From Pirellulimonas nuda (GTDB taxonomy: Bacteria; Planctomycetota; Planctomycetia; Pirellulales; Lacipirellulaceae): a stretch of 64,000 bases of DNA. Below the pieces are notes generated by a model. It worked only from the letters and a program-made list of their open reading frames with translations, ran no database searches and was not told where the DNA came from. Each line of letters begins with the position of its first letter. Positions within the stretch are counted from its first letter, which is position 1. This document shows, one piece after another, positions 16,844-25,325 of this stretch. Position numbers and translations under genes: made by a program. The stretch is from positions 2,914,001-2,978,000 of the forward strand of contig NZ_CP036291.1 of NCBI RefSeq assembly GCF_007750855.1, written 5' to 3'.

Positions 16844-18121
16844 CAGGGCAATCGCATCTAACCCCGAACGAGGAGCATTGTTGCGTCGTATTGCTTGGAG
16901 TCTAGTGGGTCGGCGGAGCCGGCCCGGCGGTAGCATTCCTAGCACGGAGGTCGGAGCATGGCGTCTGCACAGGTTCCTGTAATTCTTACACACTTCGAGG
17001 AGCTGACCGATCCACGTTTGGATCGGACGAAGCAGCACCGTTTGGGCGATATGGTGGCCATCGCGATCTGCGGGGCGATCTGCGGCGCCGACACGTGGGC
17101 CGATGTGGAGCGGTTCGGCCGCGAGAAGATCGAGTGGTTCCGCACGTTCTTGCGTCTGGAGAACGGCGTCCCCTCGCACGACACGTTCGGCCGGGTGTTC
17201 GCGATGCTCGACACGTCCGAGTTCTACAACTGCTGCTGAAAGTCCGCCGTAGGCGGGGCGAACTGGGTCGCCAGCCTGCAGCTCGACCTGAAGGGGAAGA
17301 CCGTCGCGATCGACGGGAAGACGCTCCGCAGGTCGCACGACAAGTCGGTCGGACGCTCGGCGCTGCACGTGGTCAGTGCGTGGGCGACCGACCTGGGGGT
17401 GTCGATCGGGCAGCTTGCGACCGAGGAGAAGTCGAACGAGATCACCGCGGTTCCCAGGCTTCTTGAGATGCTGGCGATCGAGGGGGCGGTGGTCACCCTC
17501 GACGCGATGCACTGTCAGAAGGAGACCGCCCGAGCGATCCGCAATCGCGACGCCGACTACGTGCTGCAGGTCAAAGCCAACCAGCCCACGGTGCACGACG
17601 AGCTGCAAGAGCTGTTCATCAAGTACGGCGACGCCGACTACCGTGGGGTGCGTCGGCACGCGACCGTTGAGAAGAACCACGGGCGCGAGGAACGGCGGGA
17701 ATACTACGTCGCGCCCGCGCCGGAGTCGCTCAGCCGCAACTGGCGCGATGTCCGCTCGGTCGGCATGGTTTACCGCTGCCGCGAAGTGAAGGGGGAAGAG
17801 AGCCGCGAGGTGTCGTTCTTCGTCAGCAGCCTCCCGCCGAAAGTGCGGGCCTTGGCCAAGCATGTGCGGGGCCACTGGGGGGTGGAGAACGCGCTGCACT
17901 GGTCGCTGGATGTAACTTTTTCAGAGGACCAGAGCCGCATCCGCAAGGGCCACGGCCAAGAAATTTGCTCTGGACTTCGCCGTCTGGCGCTCTCGATCCT
18001 CAAGCAGGACACTACCCTCCGTGAGAGTCTACGCGGCAAACGTCTCCGCGCAGGGTGGAATAACGCCACGCTTCAGAGGATTCTCTCGGGGAATGCCGCG
18101 TGATTAGATGCGATTGCCCTG
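16844..18121 (+). mobile_element. ISAs1-family element (distinct type) inside the recombinase
   Basis: A 1278-bp element with inverted repeats CAGGGCAATCGCATCTAA at both ends and a 10-bp target duplication. Its transposase is clearly different from that of copies A-C, though of the same family. The transposase frame carries one in-frame stop. Confidence 0.88.
16958..18103 (+). pseudogene. ISAs1-family transposase with one in-frame stop
   Basis: A 381-codon frame in one phase, broken by TGA at 17237-17239. Before it: ILTHFEELTDPRLDRTKQHR and NGVPSHDTFGRVFAMLD. After it: [17 protein letters not shown] (catalytic Asp), VVTLDAMHCQKETARAI, and VRGHWGVENALHWSLDVTFS with the catalytic Glu. Compared with copies A-C there are about eight extra codons at the stop. 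They coincide with a short palindrome CCGCC-GTA-GGCGG, so the defect looks like a small in-frame insertion carrying a stop and not a point mutation. The element is probably no longer autonomous. Confidence 0.85.
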
Positions 18122-18131
18122 AGGGCGTCCC

Positions 18132-19398
18132 TGCCAAGCAGATTCCCGGACGGCCGGCGGCCGGTCGGATTCGCCAAGACCGTGGCGCCTGGTTGGCGTT
18201 GGTGAAAGACGTCTATCCGGCCTTCATTTCGTGGGATAAATGGGAGCAGATTCAAGCAAAACTAGCGGAAAACCACCGTACGATGCAGTCACGATTCACC
18301 CGCCGCGACGCCTCCCGCAAAGGTGCATCGCTGCTGGCGGGACTGGTTCGCTGTGGCAAGTGTGGCCATGCCATGCGGGTGGCCTACAAAGACAAGCGGT
18401 TCCAATACCTATGCTCGAAGTTGCAAGGCGAGTTGCGTCAGGAGGCTTGCCAATACCTGTCCGGAAAACGAATCGATGAGGTGGTTGTCGCTGAGTTCCT
18501 CTCCGCCATCGCTCCCGCCAATATCGATGCGTTGCAGGCGGCGACCGACCGGCAGCTCGTCTCTCACCACGACCAGCTCAAGCATCTTCGGCAAGACGTT
18601 CAGCGGCTCAGCTACGCCGCGACACGCGCGGAACGACAATACAACCATGTCGATCCAGAGAATCGCTTGATCGCCGCTTCACTGGAACGTCGATGGGAGC
18701 AGGCGCTGGAAGAACTTGAACACGCTCGCCAAATACTCGGTGATCGACAAACCGATCCACCACGCCTAGTGAAGGTGTCGGCGCGAGATCGCAAAGCATT
18801 TTCAGATGTCGGCAAGCAACTGCCAAGCATATGGGGTGATCTGTCGATTGAATCTCGCAAAGCGTTGCTGCGGACGCTCGTAACGGGAGTCAACCTTGAT
18901 CGGGGCGATGATGGAATCGTGAAGGTGTGCATCGTTTGGCGAGGCGGACTCGTGACGCAGACTGAACAGGCGGTGCCGATTCATTCTCGTCGCTACGGAG
19001 AGCTCGAACAACGAGTGGTCAAACGAGTTCGTGAACTCAACGAGACGGGCGCCAAGACGGACGAGATCTTATCGTGTCTTAATGGCGAAGGCTTCTTCCC
19101 GTGTCGCGGTGGCCAGTTTACAACCGGGATTGTGATGAAGCTCAAGCATCGCTACGGAATCACGTCGAAGCTGGAGGCACTTCGCCAAGGTAATCAACCA
19201 CCGCACAAATGCACCACCGATCAGATTGCCGAGGAAGTCGGAGTCAAACGCGAATGGATTTATCGTAAGATCAGCCGCGGAAAGATCCGAATAGAGAAGG
19301 ATGATGTCTACGGTTGTTACCTCTTCCCGCGGACCAAACTGGCGGTTCGTGAGCTACGGCGCCTCAAGGAAGGAAAGTGCGCGCATGTCTCGTTCTAA
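18132..19398 (+). pseudogene. Large serine recombinase, C-terminal part
   Basis: The remaining 422 codons of the recombinase, continuing as AKQIPGRPAAGRIRQDRGAW and LVKDVYPAFISWDKWEQIQA, the end of the Recombinase domain. A zinc ribbon follows (LVRCGKCGHAMRVAYKDKRF) with further Cys residues about 20 residues on, then a long coiled coil (about 18560-18780). The C-terminus is a helix-turn-helix-like segment (TDQIAEEVGVKREWIYRKIS). Joined to the N-terminal part the protein is 689 residues, normal for large serine integrases. Confidence 0.9.
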
Positions 19399-19414
19399 AA
19401 GGAGCATCACGAGA

Positions 19415-19425
19415 GTTGAGGCAAA
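19415..19425 (+). repeat. Right attachment junction (attR) of serine-recombinase element
   Basis: GTTGAGG, the inverted partner of the left end, overlapping GGCAAA; the istB sequence ACGCACTTGGGGATC resumes immediately after. Deleting 15636-19425 restores codons Gly-Lys-Thr-His-Leu-Gly of IstB without a change of frame. Confidence 0.75.
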
Positions 19426-19848
19426 ACGCACTTGGGGATCGCGTTGGCGATGGCGGCGTGCTTGGCGGGCCGCAAGGTCCGCTTCTTCCGCGTCACGGAG
19501 CTGATCACCACGCTGCTCGAAGCACGCGACGAGAAGACCCTGTTGCGGCTGCGGTCCCAGCTGGCGAGGCAGGACGTGCTGGTGCTCGACGAGCTGGGCT
19601 ACGTCCCGGCGAGCAAGGCGGGCGCCGAGCTGCTGTTCGACCTGATCGGCCAAGCCTACGAAAGGCAGAGCCTGGTCGTCACCACGAATCTGCCGTTTGA
19701 AAACTGGACCGAGGTGCTCGGGAGTGAGCGGCTCACCGGCGCCACGCTGGACCGGCTGACCCACCGCTGCTCGATCCTCGAATTCACCGGCGAGAGCTAC
19801 CGGCTGCAGGACGCACGCCGCCGAAGCCGAAAGACTACCAAAGCGTAA
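19426..19848 (+). pseudogene. istB: istB, 3' part
   Basis: The C-terminal 140 codons of IstB, resuming at Thr-His-Leu of the Walker A region: THLGIALAMAACLAGRKVRF, then VLVLDELGYVPASKAGAELL (Walker B), and LVVTTNLPFENWTEVLGSER with the sensor Thr-Asn typical of this DnaC/IstB group. The C-terminus is LTHRCSILEFTGESYRL. It is separated from its start by the serine-recombinase element. Confidence 0.9.
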
Positions 19849-19988
19849 CCCAATAGGCCGACGCGGGGAGGCCTGATACCATTCCCCGCAACCAACCAGC
19901 GCTGCACTTTTACGGCGCCGGGCGCTGCACTTTTCGAATACCACTCACAGGCGGGCCGGCTTCGTTGGCTTCTGCTTCTTACCAGGCA

Positions 19989-20765
19989 TCAAGGGACTCC
20001 TGAGGGTGGGCCCATTTTAAGGACTTCACCTGTCCGTGGAATCCGCACCACCTCAGCGGACGTGTTGCCGTGCTGCTTGATCTTCGCGTTCTTCCGTGGC
20101 GGGATGAACTGATGGATCGACTCGCTCTGCAAGTAGTCACGCACCTTCCACTGGTCGTAGGCCCCGTCGCCATAGAACGTCTGGACCTTGGCCTCGACCC
20201 GCTTCCAGAGCGGCTTGGCCGCGTCGCCGTCGTGCATGTTGGCGCCGGTCACGATCTGGGCGACGATCGTGTGCGACGCCGGGTCGACCACCAGGTGGAC
20301 CATCCGCCACGTGCGTCGCTTGCCGACGCCGTGCTTCTTCACCTTCCATTCGCCTTCGCCGTAGACCTTGAGGCCTGTGCTGTCGATCACCACGTCGATC
20401 GGCCCCTTGGCCTGACGCACGCTGATCGAGACCTCCAGCTTGGCGGCGCGTTTCTGCAGGCTCGTGTAGTCGGGGATCGCCACTTGGGCCCCCATCAGCA
20501 CCGCCAGCGCACGGCCGAATCCCTCGGTCTGTCGATACGGGAGCCGGAACAACTCACGGATCGTCAGCAGCGTCTCGACCGCAACGTTGCTGTAGATGAA
20601 CGGACGCCCGACCTTCTTCTGGCCGTTCTGGTGTTCCCACACGTCGATCACCGCTTCATCGAACCAGAAGGTGATGTCGCCCTGATTGACCAACGACTCG
20701 TTGTTCTCCCGCCAATTCGTCACCTTGTAGGCAAGCTTCTTCAGCTTGCTAGCTGGCTGGCCCAT
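19989..20765 (-). pseudogene. IS5-family transposase, C-terminally truncated
   Basis: The start at 20765 gives MGQPASKLKKLAYKVTNWRE and LVNQGDITFWFDEAVIDVWE, the IS5-type N-terminus. VVIDSTGLKVYGEGEWKVKK carries the first catalytic Asp and FYGDGAYDQWKVRDYL the second. After IKQHGNTSAEVV, at about 20048, the family sequence stops and the frame reads unrelated residues to a stop at 19989. The conserved C-terminal block with the catalytic Glu is missing. The DNA from 19950 to about 20045 looks like the 5' end of yet another gene on the minus strand (MPGKKQKPTKPAR), cut by IS21. This is a junction of dead elements. Confidence 0.75.
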
Positions 20766-21039
20766 CGTTCGCTCCGTCGATTTGATAAGAAAGGACTCCG
20801 TCCGGAAGCGATCTACGCAGCGTTTCAAGCGATTGTTCGACAAGGCCGGCGTGATGCGTTGTTGGTCGAAGGTTCGCGGTAGGGATTGAGGGGGTGGCAC
20901 AGCGAACCCGGTGTGAGTTAGCCGAGTCGTTCCGCATCGTGCCCGTCTGGATAAAGCCTTGGACGGGCTGTGGTGTGTCGCTATAGCCAGGGAGGCCTGA
21001 GTCGCGGCCCTCTTCGACATCTGCGGCACTTATCTTTCG

Positions 21040-22561
21040 GCCTCCTCACCAGAATCTGTGGGTGAATTCCGGCTCGGGTAGGCTGCCGAGGTTGTGGTAC
21101 AGGGCGATTTGGGCCGCTTCGTAGGTGCGGAAGCCGTACGATTTTCTCGTGGTCAGTTTTACCTTGTTGTTGAATCCTTCGACAACGCCCGAAGAGTAGG
21201 CCCCTTTGGCCCGGAACCAGTTGAGGATCAGCCGCCGGTGGCTGCGCAGCGTGCGGGCTACCTTCTTCATCGGTTCGAGTTGGCTACGCATCGTGCGGGT
21301 GCACCACTCGTCCAGGAACCGGCCGGCCCAACCCGGACTGACGTACTCCCAGAACCGCTGGAAGTCTCCTCGCAACAAGTGCGCCCTCACGCTCCGGAGG
21401 TTGTACTTCAGCAACTCGGACAGCTTCACCGTCTGCTTCTCGGTCAGGTTCTCCTTTCGCTTCAGCAGACACCACCGCGAGTGCTTGAGCACCGGCTCGT
21501 AGCCGTCGGCCTTCATCTGCTTGGCCTCCCCGGCACGGATCTCGTCGATCGCCCCATTCATCTTCTGCATGATGTGGAACCGGTCCAGCACGTGGACCGC
21601 CTGGCCCGCCCTCGCGGCGATCACCTTCAGGTAGGGCTTCCATCCGCCTTCGGCGGACACACGAACTTCAGTTTGCCTGAACGCTCCTTTCCCAGCACCT
21701 CGAAGAACCCCTCGAACGCCGCCTCGGTGCGGTCCCGACCGATCCACAGAAGCCGCTTGGCCCCCCTCGTCGATCTGGTAGACCAGCGTCAGGTACTTGT
21801 GCCCCTTCTTCCAGGCCACCTCATCGACTCCGATCGCTTCGATCCCTTCCAGGCCGCGGTGCGCCAGGCCCCACAGCACCGCGTGCCGCACCGAGCGGAA
21901 CACGTTCTGCCATGAGGTGTCGAACGCCAAGGCCGTCCCCCTCCACGACAGCCGCTTTGCCCAAGCCGCCAGGAACCAGCGGTACGTCGTCGTCAGTTGG
22001 CTCTTCCCGTCACACCAAGGGACCCGCTCGACCTTCACCCCACACGCCGGGCAATCGACCCGCCGCATCGCGTACACCAAGAACACCGAAATCTGCCACA
22101 GCGGCACGTACGCGAACCGCCGCTCGGGCAGGCGGTCATACCCCGGACGCTTCTCGCCGCAGCCCGAGCACACCGCCTGGCCGTTGGCCCGTGGCGCGAT
22201 CGGGACCTCAATCGCCTGCTGGGAGTCTGCCCAACGGGCTTCTTGGTACACGAACGACTTGTGCCGCTCGACGTGATTGAGGATAGTCTTGAGTTGCACG
22301 GCCGCGGGCCTTCGGGGGGATGGTGCTTCGCAACAACATCCTTAACCGATCCTCCCGTGGCCGTGTCTCTTTCGCACCCCCGTCCCCCTTCTTCCATCAG
22401 AGTTCGCCTGAGCCCTCCGTCTTCACCCTCGCATCGGCCCTCACCCCACGACGGCCGATGCGAGGGGGAAGGCGGAGGGGCGACACCCCTCTGTTGAGCC
22501 GGAGCTGAGGTCTGCCTCAAATGCACTCACCGTTTTCACCCACAGGTTCTGGTGAGGAACC
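21040..22561 (-). mobile_element. ISL3-family element, copy A
   Basis: A 1522-bp element with matching inverted ends (TTCTCACCAGAATCTGTGGG-like) and an 8-bp target duplication ATCTTTCG at 21032-21039 and 22562-22569. The same element, same length, occurs as copy B at 34227-35748. About 260 bases upstream of the transposase contain an inverted stretch built around CTCGCATCGGCC / GGCCGATGCGAG. Confidence 0.9.
21046..22299 (-). CDS. ISL3-family transposase (copy A, internally frame-shifted)
   Basis: A 417-residue open frame of the ISL3 family. The N-terminal zinc finger reads VCSGCGEKRPGYDRLPER with VDCPACGVKVERVPWCDGKS. The catalytic region begins IEAIGVDEVAWKKGHKYL, and the C-terminal YSSGVVEGFNNKVKLTTRKS holds the family signature. 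Between IDEGG and WKPYLK (about 45 residues) the sequence is out of phase. A run of six G (five in copy B) shifts the frame, and a palindrome TCCGCC-GAA-GGCGGA shifts it back, replacing the expected RLLWIGRDRTEAAFEGFFEV segment. The protein is therefore probably inactive although the frame is open. Confidence 0.8.
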   Translation of the reverse strand: MQLKTILNHVERHKSFVYQEARWADSQQAIEVPIAPRANGQAVCSGCGEKRPGYDRLPERRFAYVPLWQISVFLVYAMRRVDCPACGVKVERVPWCDGKSQLTTTYRWFLAAWAKRLSWRGTALAFDTSWQNVFRSVRHAVLWGLAHRGLEGIEAIGVDEVAWKKGHKYLTLVYQIDEGGQAASVDRSGPHRGGVRGVLRGAGKGAFRQTEVRVSAEGGWKPYLKVIAARAGQAVHVLDRFHIMQKMNGAIDEIRAGEAKQMKADGYEPVLKHSRWCLLKRKENLTEKQTVKLSELLKYNLRSVRAHLLRGDFQRFWEYVSPGWAGRFLDEWCTRTMRSQLEPMKKVARTLRSHRRLILNWFRAKGAYSSGVVEGFNNKVKLTTRKSYGFRTYEAAQIALYHNLGSLPEPEFTHRFW

Positions 22562-22569
22562 ATCTTTCG

Positions 22570-23060
22570 GGGCTGCGCAGCATGGCTTGAATGCACCTGC
22601 CTGGAAGATGAACAACGCTATTGCTTATGAGGGGTCCTCCGAGACGGGCGCCGTGCGTCCACGTCTTGCTGACGGGCCTTTCGGATCGTCGCTTCGAATC
22701 TGCGAGCTCTTTGGGGCTGAGCTTCTGCAGCCGCAGCCCCGGCGCTATGGACTCGCTCATCGCCCCGTCGCACACCCGAGCCACGAAATCGACGGCCATG
22801 CCCTCCGCGTCGCGATCGATCGCTTGATCACAGCTGAATAGACGTGGGTCATGCCGCGCCGCTTGCGACGCACCGGTCTCTTGTGGTTCAACCCCTGCAG
22901 CAGGATCGGCACCATCGCGTAGGCCGGCGGGACGTCGTCGGGCTCTGCAGTGTGGATTGCGTCAAAGACCTCGCGGACGGTCGCGCCGCCGACTTCCACA
23001 ATATCTCGAGGGCTTGAAACTCGCAAACGGCAGGATCCGAAGGGGCATCGCATCACCTAC
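22570..23060 (-). pseudogene. Unrecognised, probably frame-shifted coding remnant
   Basis: On the minus strand one frame reads IVEVGGATVREVFDAIHTAE, PPAYAMVPILLQGLNHKRPV and GMTHVYSAVIKRSI, and a second frame continues RDAEGMAVDFVARVCDGAMS and LRLQKLSPKELADSKRRSER. The two together look like one protein broken by a single frameshift near 22825. I do not recognise a family. The ISL3 copy A insertion lies at its downstream end. The rest of this stretch up to 23444 shows no gene I can name; a further minus-strand frame (23129-23359, TIRLETPSSGRRFTASAHYT) may be another remnant. Confidence 0.3.
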
Positions 23061-23444
23061 GGGTTTGTCTGCAGTCCTTCGCCAGCTACTGGTCCGGCCG
23101 TAGATATCAAGCGTCGTGGGTGAGAAGTTCACCCTGGTCCCCGAAGCCGCCCAGCCCGGTGTTCTTGCCTCGAGGCACGGACCGTCTTTTCTTTGACGAA
23201 CGCGGCGTCGGCCGTTTCGTCCGACCAGAGACGCGTGCGTCCGAGTTCGAATCCCGCTCCTGTGGGCGTGTAGTGCGCCGACGCCGTGAACCTTCGTCCG
23301 CTTGAGGGTGTCTCAAGCCGTATCGTCTTGTACCAGTTCAACGAAGAGGCGTCGATCACGTGAAGAATCTCACCTCCTCAGCAACAGCCATGCTCCACCT
23401 ACGCCGTACACGGGCGACCCGCCCCTCTCCCGATTTCTCAAACC

Positions 23445-24956
23445 ATGCGCCCAAAGAAACAAGCCACCGCCGTCGAACCAGACCGTGAGCTCCTGATCCA
23501 CATCGGCAAACTCGGCCTTGGGTCGGTCGAAAGCTATCGCGCCTGGTGCGCGGAGCACGGGTTTGGGCAGAAGCTCAACAAGCACTGGAAGACGCGTTGC
23601 CGCGAACGCTACTTCGCGGCGGAGAACGCGGCCCGCGCCAGACTGAGGTCGAAGAAGCAAGAGACCCGCAACCCGCTCGCGACAGTCAAGGACATCTGCG
23701 CGGGGCGGCTTCGCGAGGGCGACGTCACGCAGCCTCAGCTCCTGCGGTTCTGTCAGGCGATCCAGGTCCGAAAGAAGGGGCCGCTGAACGAACGCCGGGT
23801 CCCGCGGCCGGAGTTGCTTCGTCTGCTCACTCATCTAGATGGCTGCCGCACGAAGTTCTTCGACAACGCTCCCGTGGCGCCCCGGCTGGGCTTCATTGAG
23901 GGGAACACCTACCTCGAGGCGCTTGTCTTGGTGGCGATTCACGCACGCGGTTGGCTGCGTCCGGTCGAGAGGTGGAAGCCGACCACCCGGAACGTGGGGC
24001 GTCAGTTCTCTTCTCTGCTGCGGCACTTATTCGCCAGGTACGACGACCTCCCGGCGTTCTTCGACGGGGTGTGGTTCGCCGGTCGCGGCGAAGCGGCGGC
24101 CGAGCACCGGCGTTGGTACGTGCACGTAGGAGGCGGACGCAGCATCCGCGACTGCAAGCTGCCGATCCCCTGCACCAAGAAGATGGCCCACCACTTCATG
24201 CGGGCGCCCGGCGACCTGAGCGTGCCGCACGCGCTGCAATGGGGACAGGTCCGCGCCCTAGGGGGCGACGATCGGCTCGCCCGAGCGGTCCTCGGCACGC
24301 GGCTCGCCGAGTCGTTTGAGCACCAAGCATTCTGGGCGACCGTGCTTAGGTGGTTCATCGCGCATCCGATGCTCGACCGCGCCCACATCGGCCCGATTGT
24401 CGACTTCCTCCACCACCAGAAGTTTGTTCCGGAGAGGGTCTTCATCGCACCCGGCCGGAGGGAAGAGTCGCCGCCGCCTCAGCCGCATCTCACGATGAAA
24501 GGGCGCACGCCCGAGTCGCTGCTGCGGCAGGTCAACCGATGGCACGGCCGACTGGCCCACGACAACTCGCTGCAACTGCGCCAATGGGCGCCGTGCGGCA
24601 TCGAGGCGTTCGAGTTTACCGAGGGCGCGCTCAGCGGGGGCAACCTGCGGGTATGGACGATCCGAGAACTGCTCGGCTCGAAGGCGTTGATGGCCGAAGG
24701 GCGGCAGATGAAGCACTGTGTCGCCACGTACGCCTCGTCGTGCGCCAGGGGCCATTGCTCGATCTGGACGATGGAGGTCGAGTCGTTCCAGGGGACGTCA
24801 AAGGCGCTGACGATCGAAGTGCGTAGCAACACGCTGACCATCTGCCAGGCCCGCGGCAAGCTGAACCGGCTGCCTACCGAGAAAGAACTCGGCGTCCTTG
24901 CGCGCTGGGCTTCTTGTGTTGGTTTGAAGGTCGCCGGGTACTTGGGCGCGCGCTGA
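23445..24956 (+). CDS. PcfJ-like protein
   Basis: A 503-residue cytoplasmic protein with a C-terminal PcfJ-like domain. LMAEGRQMKHCVATYASSCA, then HCSIWTMEVES, ALTIEVRSNTLTICQARGKL and NRLPTEKELGVL match the family pattern: E-G-x-x-M-x-H-C-V, a small beta sheet and a Q-x-x-G-x-x-N turn. The N-terminal 380 residues are basic, with no domain I recognise, and are rich in Trp, Arg and His (for example YHVHVGGGRS-like and MAHHFMRAPGDLSVPHALQW). PcfJ-like proteins are found in mobile and conflict-related loci and their biochemical role is not established. The gene is on the same strand as, and 355 bases upstream of, the RNA-repair island, so a shared role is possible but unproven. Confidence 0.72.
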   Translation: MRPKKQATAVEPDRELLIHIGKLGLGSVESYRAWCAEHGFGQKLNKHWKTRCRERYFAAENAARARLRSKKQETRNPLATVKDICAGRLREGDVTQPQLLRFCQAIQVRKKGPLNERRVPRPELLRLLTHLDGCRTKFFDNAPVAPRLGFIEGNTYLEALVLVAIHARGWLRPVERWKPTTRNVGRQFSSLLRHLFARYDDLPAFFDGVWFAGRGEAAAEHRRWYVHVGGGRSIRDCKLPIPCTKKMAHHFMRAPGDLSVPHALQWGQVRALGGDDRLARAVLGTRLAESFEHQAFWATVLRWFIAHPMLDRAHIGPIVDFLHHQKFVPERVFIAPGRREESPPPQPHLTMKGRTPESLLRQVNRWHGRLAHDNSLQLRQWAPCGIEAFEFTEGALSGGNLRVWTIRELLGSKALMAEGRQMKHCVATYASSCARGHCSIWTMEVESFQGTSKALTIEVRSNTLTICQARGKLNRLPTEKELGVLARWASCVGLKVAGYLGAR

Positions 24957-25311
24957 GAGGCGCCGCCCTCTCATGGAAGCGCGGCCACCAACCTGGGCCG
25001 TCCGATCTTTGTGCGGCTCGCATGGGCAACGGCCACCAGACCGCCAGTCTTCATGGCTGCGAATGCTCGCGCCTTGCTTCGGCGTCGCACGGTTCTTGCC
25101 ACGGTCCTGCGGCGATCCAAGCTCTGCATTTGGAGCGAACTTCCGAGTGCTACGGCTTGTCCTTCCGCCAGCGTATAGCGGAAGTTGGTGAGGATGGCGT
25201 CTTTTGCTCCTTCCGAGTGGGGTATGCTGAGGGCGCCCCAAACACGTGCTGGGGCGATGGCCGTCGGTGAGATTAACGGGCAAGAGAGTTTAACGCGGCA
25301 GGAAGTATGCG
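24957..25311 (+). promoter_or_regulatory. Leader/promoter region of the RNA-repair island
   Basis: The 355 bases between the PcfJ-like gene and the original start of the RNA ligase contain no recognisable gene. A weak sigma-70-like pair is possible (TCTTTT at 25200-25205, 17 bases, TATGCT at 25223-25228). It is followed by a short inverted repeat (CGCCCC...GGGGCG near 25234-25256) and a ribosome site AGGAAG just upstream of the ATG at 25312. The promoter assignment is tentative. Confidence 0.3.
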
Positions 25312-25325
25312 ATGGGCGCCTCGCA
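25312..25325 (+). pseudogene. RNA ligase, first codons (5' of ISAs1 copy B)
   Basis: ATG GGC GCC TCG CA: the start of the RNA ligase gene, cut by ISAs1 copy B in codon 5. AGGAAG lies about six to twelve bases upstream. Joined to 26597-27323 this gives a 247-codon frame (246 residues) reading [20 protein letters not shown]. The start is thus fixed by the restored sequence and not by the truncated frame. Confidence 0.82.

Larger units (their letters stand above)
16834..18131. repeat. 10-bp target duplication of the nested ISAs1-type element
   Basis: AGGGCGTCCC occurs at 16834-16843 and again at 18122-18131, directly abutting the inverted repeats CAGGGCAATCGC of the inserted element. Removing the element and one copy gives ...Arg-Gln-Gly-Val-Pro-Ala-Lys... 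and restores the recombinase frame. Confidence 0.9.
15636..19425 (+). mobile_element. Serine-recombinase element inserted in istB
   Basis: A 3790-bp insert bounded by a direct repeat GGCAAA (15630-15635 and 19420-19425) that is also the Gly-Lys codon pair of the IstB Walker A motif. The inner ends are inverted: CCTCAAC at 15636-15642 and GTTGAGG at 19415-19421. Circularisation would give GTTGAGG-CAAA-CCTCAAC, a dyad-symmetric site as expected for a serine integrase attP. Cargo is only a DUF5372-like ORF, a small overlapping ORF and a 689-residue recombinase; the recombinase is itself split by an ISAs1-type element. Without that IS the unit is about 2.5 kb. Confidence 0.85.
13612..19949 (+). 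mobile_element. istAB: IS21-family element carrying nested insertions
   Basis: The two ends match in inverted orientation over more than 25 bases starting TGTGAGTGGCATTCG on the left (one mismatch: TGTGAGTGGTATTCG on the right). As usual for IS21, the ends carry repeated internal boxes: CGAAAAGTGCAGCGC at 13625-13639 and 13661-13675 on the left, and the same motif in reverse at 19922-19936, plus a shorter copy at 19899-19911. The element contains istA and istB overlapping by ATGA. Without the 3.8 kb insertion in istB it would be about 2.5 kb, a normal IS21 size. No target duplication is visible; the flanks are an IS3 orfB on the left and a degraded IS region on the right. Confidence 0.88.

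Noticed and set aside
17237-17239. TGA in the ISAs1-type transposase as recoded stop (for example selenocysteine)
   Set aside because: It lies in an extra block absent from related transposases, next to a palindrome; there is no reason to expect recoding.
25190-25215. Possible sigma-54 promoter (TGGC...TTGCT) before the RNA ligase
   Set aside because: The GG and GC dinucleotides are 10 bases apart instead of the required 12, and no enhancer-binding regulator gene is nearby.
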